DNA from: Spirochaetae bacterium HGW-Spirochaetae-9
GTDB taxonomy: Bacteria; Spirochaetota; Spirochaetia; Treponematales; Rectinemataceae
Reading direction: 5' to 3'
DNA: 5,048 nt
NCBI GenBank assembly: GCA_002839205.1
Contig: PGXP01000145.1
Coordinates: forward strand, 1-5,048
Below are positions 1-5,048 of the stretch, piece by piece. Both the position numbers and the translations under genes were made by a program. The notes below the pieces were generated by a model. It was not told the DNA's origin. It worked only from the letters and a program-made list of their open reading frames with translations, and ran no database searches. How positions within the stretch are numbered: the first letter of the stretch is position 1; the number at the start of each line of letters is the position of its first letter.

Positions 1-39
1 GCCAGGATGGTTCCCGTCGACGCGATACGATCGGTATAA
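1..39 (+). CDS. C-terminal end of a probable FtsX-like ABC transporter permease (partial)
   Basis: Only the last 12 codons and a TAA stop (37-39) are in the window, reading ARMVPVDAIRSV. Seen: an open frame from the left edge that ends 27 nt before the next gene on the same strand. Known of the family: FtsX/MacB/LolC-LolE permeases commonly end just after the last membrane helix with a short cytoplasmic tail of the type 'AR...PVEALR', which this matches well. Inference: the upstream gene is an inner-membrane ABC permease that uses ATP hydrolysis by a partner ATPase to extract or move an envelope substrate. It fits the LolA-like gene that follows. Twelve residues are too few for proof. Any protein with a similar tail is possible, and an RND/MMPL exporter is the other common neighbour of such LolA-like genes. 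Confidence 0.55.
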   Translation, partial: ARMVPVDAIRSV

Positions 40-53
40 CGCCCTTTGGGGGC

Positions 54-60
54 AGGAGGA
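54..60 (+). promoter_or_regulatory. Shine-Dalgarno that decides the start of the LolA-like gene
   Basis: AGGAGGA lies directly against the ATG at 61 (no spacer) but 6 nt before the ATG at 67. A normal spacer of about 5-9 nt favours 67. A TTG at 46 lies upstream of this site and would place the ribosome-binding sequence inside the coding region, so it is unlikely to be used. Confidence 0.75.
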
Positions 61-66
61 ATGAAC

Positions 67-828
67 ATGAAAATTCGTTCGCACAGAATACTTTTGCTTC
101 TGGGCTGCATGACATATCTCGCCGCTGCCGGGACCTCGCTCGAGGCTCAGGGGCTCGACGCGGGCGGGATCCTGGCCAGAGTCGACGAGAACCAGGTATA
201 TGCCAGCATCTATTACGAAGGGAAAATGGAGATCATGTCGGGTTCACGCACCAAGACGAAAACCATGAAGGCATGGTCCTCGGGCAGCGGGAAAGCCTTT
301 ATCGAATTCACGAATCCGGAGGACAGAGGCGTCAGGATGCTCAAGCTGGACAAGAATCTCTGGATGTATTTCCCCTCCGAGCGGGATACGGTGAAGATTT
401 CCGGCGCCCTGCTCCGCCAGGGGATGATGGGTTCCGATTTTTCCTATGAGGATGCGATGGAGCCCGATGACCTGAAGAATCTCTATACCGCCTCGGTGGC
501 GGGAAGAGAAACCGTCGATGGGCGTGATTGCCACGTCCTTGAACTGGTCGCGAAAGGCAAGGATGTTGCCTATGCAAAGCGGAAAATATGGATCGATGCA
601 GAACGATTCATCGTGGCTAGATCCGAGCTTTACGCCAGGAGCGGAATGCTTTTAAAAATCTCAAGAACGCTTGGCTACACGAAAATCGGCACGCGTTACT
701 TCCCCTCCATCGTCGAGTTCTCCGACGCGCTGAAGAAGAATTCTCGGACGGTGATGTCGATGACATCCCTCGCGCTCGACGCGCCGATAGACGAGGCCAG
801 GTTCAGCCTCCAGGCCCTTACGAAATGA
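67..828 (+). CDS. Outer membrane lipoprotein-sorting protein, LolA-like (periplasmic)
   Basis: A 253-aa protein. Residues 2-7 are basic, residues 8-21 are hydrophobic, and a signal-peptidase I site is plausible around residues 26-29 (LEAQG), so it should be exported to the periplasm. The mature part is rich in predicted beta strands. It carries the block LWMYFPSERDTVKISG (98-113) followed by MGSDFSYED (121-129), which I recognise as the hallmark of the 'outer membrane lipoprotein-sorting protein' family (LolA-like fold, Pfam LolA_like). Members resemble the LolA half-barrel that shields acyl chains in the periplasm. They usually sit beside an ABC (FtsX) or RND/MMPL exporter, as appears true here. 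Likely role: a periplasmic carrier between an inner-membrane transporter and the outer membrane. The cargo is unknown, and this is not classical LolA by sequence. Oddity: LLGC at residues 11-14 looks like a lipobox, but it lies very early and hydrophobic residues continue after it, so I prefer a soluble protein. The stop overlaps the next start by 4 nt, which suggests co-translation. Confidence 0.85.
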   Translation: MKIRSHRILLLLGCMTYLAAAGTSLEAQGLDAGGILARVDENQVYASIYYEGKMEIMSGSRTKTKTMKAWSSGSGKAFIEFTNPEDRGVRMLKLDKNLWMYFPSERDTVKISGALLRQGMMGSDFSYEDAMEPDDLKNLYTASVAGRETVDGRDCHVLELVAKGKDVAYAKRKIWIDAERFIVARSELYARSGMLLKISRTLGYTKIGTRYFPSIVEFSDALKKNSRTVMSMTSLALDAPIDEARFSLQALTK

Positions 829-1940
829 GGCGCCTGGGGAACGGGGGCGGCCGCGTCCTTCTCCTTGCGGCGCTCATGGCGGCGACAGGCGCGGCCGCCA
901 GAGCCGGAGCCGCCGAGGAGCTGGCGCTCCATGGCTATGTCCAGCAGGCAGCCTCGACGATGACTCCACTCTCAGGGAACCTTTCATTCAAGGCAGGCGC
1001 TTCCACTACCCTGGCCCTCACCCTGGATGCCCGACACGATTCAGCCGCCCTGCGTGTGTCGCTGCACTTCTCTATCCTTTACGGGGTGGAGTCGGCCAAC
1101 CAGTGGGCATCTCTCCTCGCCTTCCCTGACGCTGCGGCTTTCATCCTCATGACGCCGGACTTCGATCCTCTCGCTGCAGCTCCCGACACAGTTTTCCTTC
1201 TCGCCCTGGACGATCTCGCGCTGCGATGGGATCTCGGATCCTTAGCCTTTGAAGTAGGCAAGACCTATGCCAACTGGGGCCTTGGCAAGGCTTTCAGCCC
1301 CGCCGATTTCTTTGCCGAATTCGATTACGCTTCAGGCGCTCCTGCGAGGCGCTCCAAGTTCCTGGGCCGTGCCACCTGGTTCCCCGGCAGCACGGCCAGA
1401 ATCGATCTGGTCTGCGATCCCTACGCGGCCGAAGGCCCTACCCTTGCCGCGCGCGCCTACGCGACAGCCTTTGACTCCCTTGCCTTTTCCGCGGCGGCGG
1501 GCTTGCGCGATCCGGTCGGCTCATCCTCACTGACCTTTCTGGGCGCACTCGAAACCACCTTCGACCTTCCGTTTGTCTCGCCCTATGGAGAAGCGGCCAT
1601 CCTTACACCTCTGGACGATCCGGCAGCCGCGGATTTCCACCTGCTCGGAGGGGCCATGGCGCGGGCAGGAAACCTTACCATGCTCGGCGAATACCTTTTC
1701 TCTCCCGGGGCTCCCGTGCAACACAGCGTCTTCGCCCAGGCCAGCCTTCCTGTCGACGAGTGGATTTCCCTCTCGGCGCCCCTCCTGTATTACCCGGAAC
1801 CGGGTTCCTTGAGCACGGGGATATCCCTCGCGGTGAATGGTCTTGAGGGTTTCGACCTGGGCATGACAGCCTTGGCAGCAAGAGCCGCATCCCATTCCTG
1901 GAGCGGAAAACTCGCAGTGTCGGCGCGCTTCGCCTTCTGA
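825..1940 (+). CDS. Exported probable outer-membrane beta-barrel protein of unknown function
   Basis: A 371-aa protein I cannot assign to a named family. A signal peptide is clear: basic start (R2, R3, R10), a hydrophobic stretch at 11-25, and an Ala-rich cleavage region (AGA-A near 27-30). The rest has no long hydrophobic helix but has repeated short stretches of alternating polar and hydrophobic residues. It ends in KLAVSARFAF, with the terminal Phe and alternating pattern that the Bam machinery recognises in outer-membrane barrels. The block GKTYANWGLGKAFSPADFF (145-163) recalls the 'GRQ...WG.G...P.D.F' signature of DUF1302-type and related porin-like proteins that pair with LolA-like DUF1329 proteins beside RND exporters. 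This is a resemblance, not a proven homology. The start overlaps the upstream stop (ATGA), and no convincing Shine-Dalgarno lies before it, so expression probably depends on translational coupling to the LolA-like gene. Inference: it is the outer-membrane partner of that gene. It is rich in Ala, Leu, Ser and Phe. Confidence 0.75.
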   Translation: MRRLGNGGGRVLLLAALMAATGAAARAGAAEELALHGYVQQAASTMTPLSGNLSFKAGASTTLALTLDARHDSAALRVSLHFSILYGVESANQWASLLAFPDAAAFILMTPDFDPLAAAPDTVFLLALDDLALRWDLGSLAFEVGKTYANWGLGKAFSPADFFAEFDYASGAPARRSKFLGRATWFPGSTARIDLVCDPYAAEGPTLAARAYATAFDSLAFSAAAGLRDPVGSSSLTFLGALETTFDLPFVSPYGEAAILTPLDDPAAADFHLLGGAMARAGNLTMLGEYLFSPGAPVQHSVFAQASLPVDEWISLSAPLLYYPEPGSLSTGISLAVNGLEGFDLGMTALAARAASHSWSGKLAVSARFAF

Positions 1941-1950
1941 CCGACGATAC

Positions 1951-1980
1951 TGGAACATAGCCCTCCTTTTATGGCATACT
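1951..1980 (+). promoter_or_regulatory. Possible weak sigma-70 promoter for ileS
   Basis: In the 78-nt spacer, CATACT (1975-1980) matches the -10 consensus at 4 of 6 positions. TGGAAC (1951-1956), 18 nt upstream of it, matches the -35 consensus at only 3 of 6. A separate promoter for ileS is expected because its function is unrelated to the upstream genes, but the sequence support is thin. Read-through from the upstream operon is the alternative. Confidence 0.2.
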
Positions 1981-1998
1981 CATGACGGCGTACTTGCC
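1973..1998 (+). other. Bulged hairpin before ileS, possible weak terminator or leader structure
   Basis: GGCATAC (1973-1979) can pair with GTA (1990-1992) plus TGCC (1995-1998). This gives a 7-bp stem with a 2-nt bulge and a 10-nt loop, followed after GC by only four T residues (2001-2004) and then by the ileS ribosome-binding site. It is too weak and too short in T residues to call a confident intrinsic terminator. It could reduce read-through or fold in the ileS leader. Confidence 0.2.
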
Positions 1999-2006
1999 GC
2001 TTTTCC

Positions 2007-2013
2007 AGGAGGG
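2007..2013 (+). promoter_or_regulatory. Shine-Dalgarno that decides the GTG start of ileS
   Basis: AGGAGGG lies 5 nt before the GTG at 2019. The only other early in-frame GTG (2031) would be 17 nt away and would cut off the conserved N-terminal residues, so 2019 is preferred. Confidence 0.8.
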
Positions 2014-2018
2014 TTATT

Positions 2019-5000
2019 GTGTACAAAAGTGTGGACTCCAAAGTCAGCTTCCCTCAACTTGAGGAAGAAATAGTCCGTTTCTGGGAGGAAAGCCATACTT
2101 TCCAGAAATCCGTATCGCAGCGGGTAGGCAGCCCTGAGTATGTCTTCTACGATGGCCCCCCCTTCGCCACCGGCCTTCCCCATTTTGGGCATTTCGTACC
2201 CGGCACGATCAAGGACATCATCCCCCGCTACAAGACAATGAAAGGCTTCCATGTCGACCGCCGCTTCGGTTGGGACTGCCATGGCCTTCCCGTCGAGAAC
2301 CTCATCGAAAAGTTCGGAATCGCCACGTTCAATGAGGCCTGTCGGGCCGCCGTTCTGCGTTACGTGAAGGAATGGCGCAGCATCATCACCCGCCTCGGCC
2401 GCTGGGTGGATTTCGATAACGACTACAAGACGATGGAGCCCGACTACATGGAATCCATCTGGTGGATCATGAAGCGCCTTTGGGACAAGGGCCTCATCTA
2501 CGAAGGCCATTATATTCTCCCCTACTGCCCCCGCTGCTCCACGGTTCTCTCTACGCACGAGCTTTCGCTCGGCGGATACAAGGACGTGCACGATCCCGCG
2601 ATCACCATCCGCTTCAAGGTGACCGAAGCTCCCGAAGCCCTCGCCGGCCTGGCCGATGGCTCCACCTACCTCGTCGCGTGGACGACGACGCCCTGGACCC
2701 TGCCCTCCAACCTGGCCTTGGCCCTTGGGCCCGATATCGACTATGTCTGCGTGGTCGACGGCGCCGAGCGCTACATCCTCGCCGAATCGCGGCTTGGGTC
2801 TTATTACAAGGACACGAAGACCCTCACCATAGCCTGGAAGAAAAAGGGGTCCGAGCTCGTCGACATACGCTACGAGCCCCTTTTCCCCTACTTCGCCAAC
2901 CTCCATGAGCAGGGTGCCTTCATCACCGTGCTCGGAAACTACGTGACCACCGAGGACGGAACCGGCATTGTCCACACGGCCCCCGGCTTCGGCGAGGACG
3001 ACTACCAGGTCCTGAAAGGCAGAGGCATCCCCGTCGTTTGCCCCGTGGACGCCGAATGCCGCTTTACCGAGGAAGTGACGGACTACAAGGGCCTTTTCGT
3101 CAAGGACGCGGACAAGGCCATCCTTGAAAGGCTCAAGGCGGAAGGCAAGCTCATCAAGCGCGAACAGATTCTCCACGCCTATCCCCACTGCTGGCGATGC
3201 TCGAGCCCCCTCATCTATCGCGCCGTAGGTTCCTGGTTCGTCAAGATCGATCCCATAAAACCGATAATGGTAGCCCGCAACAAGGAAGTTACCTGGGTGC
3301 CTGCCCACATACGCGATGGCCGTTTCGGCAAGTGGCTCGAAGGCGCGCGCGACTGGGCCATCAGCCGCAACCGTTACTGGGGCAATCCCCTTCCCATCTG
3401 GAAATGCGAAACCTGCGAAAAAACCGTCTGCATCGGCTCGCGCGCCGACCTGGAGGAGCGCTCGGGTGTCAAGCTCCATGACCTGCACAAGCACTTCGTT
3501 GACGAAGTGACCTTCCCCTGCGAATGCGGCGGCACGATGCGGCGCATTCCCGAAGTACTCGACTGCTGGTTCGAGTCTGGAGCAATGCCCTATGCCCAGG
3601 TGCACTATCCCTTCGAGAACAAGGAAGGTTTCGAACAACGTTTCCCCGCCGACTTCATCAACGAGGGGCTTGATCAGACGAGGGGCTGGTTCTACTCCCT
3701 CACCGTCCTGGCCGCAGCTCTTTTCGACAGCCAAGCCTATGATGCCTGCATCTGCTCGGGCCTTGTCCTCGCCGAGGACGGCAAGAAAATGTCCAAATCC
3801 CTGCGCAACTACACGGATCCCATGGAAGTCGTGAACAAGTTTGGTGCCGACGCCCTGAGGCTCTTCCTCATGAACAGCGCCGTCACCCGTGCCGAGGATC
3901 TCCGATACTCGGACGAAGGCGTACGCGACGTTCTCAAGAGCATCATCATCCCCCTGTGGAATGCCTATGGATTCTTCGTCACCTACGCCAACATCGACAG
4001 GATGACGGCCGGCGAGCCCGATGCCTCGGCCATCACCAACGTCCTCGACAGATGGATACTCTCCGTCTGCGAAAGAATGGTGGAGCGCGTAACCGCCGGC
4101 CTGGAAGCCTACGAACTGCAGCCTGCCATCGAACCCATCCTCGACTTCATCGACAGCCTCAACAACTGGTATATCCGCCGCTCCAGGCGCAGATTCTGGA
4201 AGTCGGAGAATGACGGCGACAAGGCACAGGCCTACGACACCCTCAACAGGGTCCTGAAGCGGCTCGTCCTCGTGACGGCACCCTTCATGCCCTTCATCAC
4301 CGAATCCATCTACCAGAACCTGAAGTCACCGACCGATCCCGAATCCATCCACCTCTGCTCCTGGCCCGAGTACGACGAGCGATTCAGGAATATCGACCTG
4401 GAACGCGATATGGACTCCGTGCGCCATGCCGTCTCGATGGGCCACGCGCTTCGCGTCGTCAACGACCTCAAGACGCGCCAGCCCCTGGCTTCCGTCCAGC
4501 TTGTCACCAAGGTGACCGAGGAGAGAGCCGTGCTCGCCGCCATGGAGGATATCCTCCGCGAAGAGTTGAACGTGAAGTCGGTGATCTTCAGGCAGAACGA
4601 GGAAGATCTGGTCGAGTATTCCGCCAAAGCCAATTTCCGTGTCCTCGGCAAGGAACTCGGCAAGGATATGAAGGTTGCCGCCGCGGCGATCGAAAAGCTC
4701 ACGCCAGCGCAGATCGCAGGCCTCCTTGCAGGCCAGCCGGTTGAAATTGCCATATCTGGCCGAACTTTTGCATTGAGCCAGGAATCGGTCGAAGTGCGCC
4801 GAAACGAAAAAGCCGGCCTCAAGGTGCTCAACGAAGGCACCCTTACAGTCGCCCTCGATACCACGGTGACGCCAGCCCTCCTCCGCGAGGGCTATGTCAG
4901 GGATTTGATCCGCGGCCTCCAGAACCTCCGTAAGGAATCGGGCTTTGAAGTCACCGACCGCATTGCCATCCTGCTGAACGGCGACGCGGAGCTGAGGGAA

Positions 5001-5048
5001 GCCTGCGAAGAGTTCCGCGCCCTGATCGGCGGCGAGACCCTGGCCGAG
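2019..5048 (+). CDS. ileS: Isoleucyl-tRNA synthetase, type 2 (partial, runs off the right edge)
   Basis: Class I cytoplasmic enzyme that activates isoleucine with ATP, charges tRNA-Ile and edits mischarged valine. 1010 codons are visible with no internal stop. Family members of about 1040-1100 aa imply that only a short C-terminal piece is missing. In order: N-terminal FPQLEEEIVRFWEE (11-24); GPPFATGLPHFGH with the HxGH signature at 55-58; GWDCHGLPVE ending at 93; CPRC (170-173); CP1 editing domain with WTTTPWTLPSN (221-231) and GTGIVHTAPGFGEDDY (314-329); CWRC (391-394); CETC (463-466) and CEC (501-503); DCWFESGAMPYAQ, then EGLDQTRGWFYSL; KMSKS (590-594); anticodon-binding domain with NNWYIRRSRRRFW (715-727); and a C-terminal domain with LQNLRKESGFEVTDRI. 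The cysteine pairs 170/173 with 391/394, and 463/466 with 501/503, fit the two zinc sites of Thermus-type IleRS. The C-terminal domain and zinc pattern mark the eukaryote/archaeon-like type 2 form, found in spirochetes and generally mupirocin-tolerant. Start codon is GTG. The region after GLPVE looks about 12 residues shorter than usual. Confidence 0.97.
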   Translation, partial: MYKSVDSKVSFPQLEEEIVRFWEESHTFQKSVSQRVGSPEYVFYDGPPFATGLPHFGHFVPGTIKDIIPRYKTMKGFHVDRRFGWDCHGLPVENLIEKFGIATFNEACRAAVLRYVKEWRSIITRLGRWVDFDNDYKTMEPDYMESIWWIMKRLWDKGLIYEGHYILPYCPRCSTVLSTHELSLGGYKDVHDPAITIRFKVTEAPEALAGLADGSTYLVAWTTTPWTLPSNLALALGPDIDYVCVVDGAERYILAESRLGSYYKDTKTLTIAWKKKGSELVDIRYEPLFPYFANLHEQGAFITVLGNYVTTEDGTGIVHTAPGFGEDDYQVLKGRGIPVVCPVDAECRFTEEVTDYKGLFVKDADKAILERLKAEGKLIKREQILHAYPHCWRCSSPLIYRAVGSWFVKIDPIKPIMVARNKEVTWVPAHIRDGRFGKWLEGARDWAISRNRYWGNPLPIWKCETCEKTVCIGSRADLEERSGVKLHDLHKHFVDEVTFPCECGGTMRRIPEVLDCWFESGAMPYAQVHYPFENKEGFEQRFPADFINEGLDQTRGWFYSLTVLAAALFDSQAYDACICSGLVLAEDGKKMSKSLRNYTDPMEVVNKFGADALRLFLMNSAVTRAEDLRYSDEGVRDVLKSIIIPLWNAYGFFVTYANIDRMTAGEPDASAITNVLDRWILSVCERMVERVTAGLEAYELQPAIEPILDFIDSLNNWYIRRSRRRFWKSENDGDKAQAYDTLNRVLKRLVLVTAPFMPFITESIYQNLKSPTDPESIHLCSWPEYDERFRNIDLERDMDSVRHAVSMGHALRVVNDLKTRQPLASVQLVTKVTEERAVLAAMEDILREELNVKSVIFRQNEEDLVEYSAKANFRVLGKELGKDMKVAAAAIEKLTPAQIAGLLAGQPVEIAISGRTFALSQESVEVRRNEKAGLKVLNEGTLTVALDTTVTPALLREGYVRDLIRGLQNLRKESGFEVTDRIAILLNGDAELREACEEFRALIGGETLAE

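Noticed and set aside
46..66. Upstream TTG (46) or ATG (61) as the start of the LolA-like gene
   Set aside because: The Shine-Dalgarno at 54-60 would lie inside the gene for TTG 46 and has no spacer to ATG 61. ATG 67 has normal spacing and begins a typical signal peptide.
1919..1945. Inverted repeat GTCGG...CCGAC around the end of the barrel gene as a terminator
   Set aside because: Only 5 bp with a 17-nt loop, mostly inside the coding region and with no T-tract after it. Most likely chance in G+C-rich sequence.
1527..1958. A 143-codon minus-strand frame, and other short frames, over the barrel gene
   Set aside because: They overlap a + strand gene that has a signal peptide, a sensible C-terminus and operon spacing. 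The minus frames show no motif.
1941..2018. A T-box riboswitch in front of ileS
   Set aside because: T-box leaders need about 150-300 nt with a specifier loop and a terminator/antiterminator. The spacer is only 78 nt, and the T-box sequence is not seen.
1980..3734. A 584-codon open frame on the minus strand, opposite ileS
   Set aside because: It lies in exact codon register with ileS. It stays open simply because ileS here avoids TTA, CTA and TCA codons, as is usual in G+C-rich genes. Its translation shows no recognisable domain, and the sense strand encodes an intact IleRS.
4310..4864. A 184-codon open frame on the minus strand
   Set aside because: Fully antisense to the conserved C-terminal part of ileS, with Ser/Arg-rich composition typical of a shadow frame and no recognisable motif.

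Overview
The window looks like a G+C-rich bacterial chromosome fragment from a diderm, most likely a spirochete (Spirochaetota). The lineage call is an inference. It rests on the isoleucyl-tRNA synthetase, whose N-terminal signature (GLPHFGHFVPGTIKD) and overall architecture resemble Treponema/Spirochaeta enzymes as I remember them. Two exported envelope proteins, one with an outer-membrane-barrel ending, support a diderm. All genes I can support lie on the + strand and are packed tightly.

Bases 1-1940 are the end of an envelope-transport operon. Bases 1-39 encode the last 12 residues of an upstream protein. They resemble the extreme C-terminus of FtsX/MacB/LolCE-type ABC permeases (an AR..PV.AIR pattern). 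After 27 nt with a strong Shine-Dalgarno comes a LolA-like 'outer membrane lipoprotein-sorting' protein (67-828). Its stop overlaps the start of an uncharacterised 371-aa exported, probably beta-barrel outer-membrane protein (825-1940) by an ATGA junction. Read together, the three suggest an inner membrane to periplasm to outer membrane relay for a lipid or lipoprotein cargo. The cargo cannot be told from the sequence.

Bases 1941-2018 are a 78-nt spacer with a possible weak promoter, a bulged hairpin and a strong Shine-Dalgarno.

Bases 2019-5048 are ileS, starting at GTG and open through the right edge (1010 codons visible). It is a complete-looking type 2 (eukaryote/archaeon-like) IleRS with HxGH and KMSKS catalytic motifs, the CP1 editing domain, two four-cysteine zinc sites, the anticodon-binding domain and most of the C-terminal domain. 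One possible oddity is a compact in-frame shortening just after the GLPVE motif. It appears to be a housekeeping gene unrelated to the envelope operon.

I see no mobile element, CRISPR array, tRNA or rRNA. The long open frames on the minus strand are codon-bias shadows. I did not find a clearly new biological system. The best candidate for follow-up is the permease/LolA-like/barrel trio.
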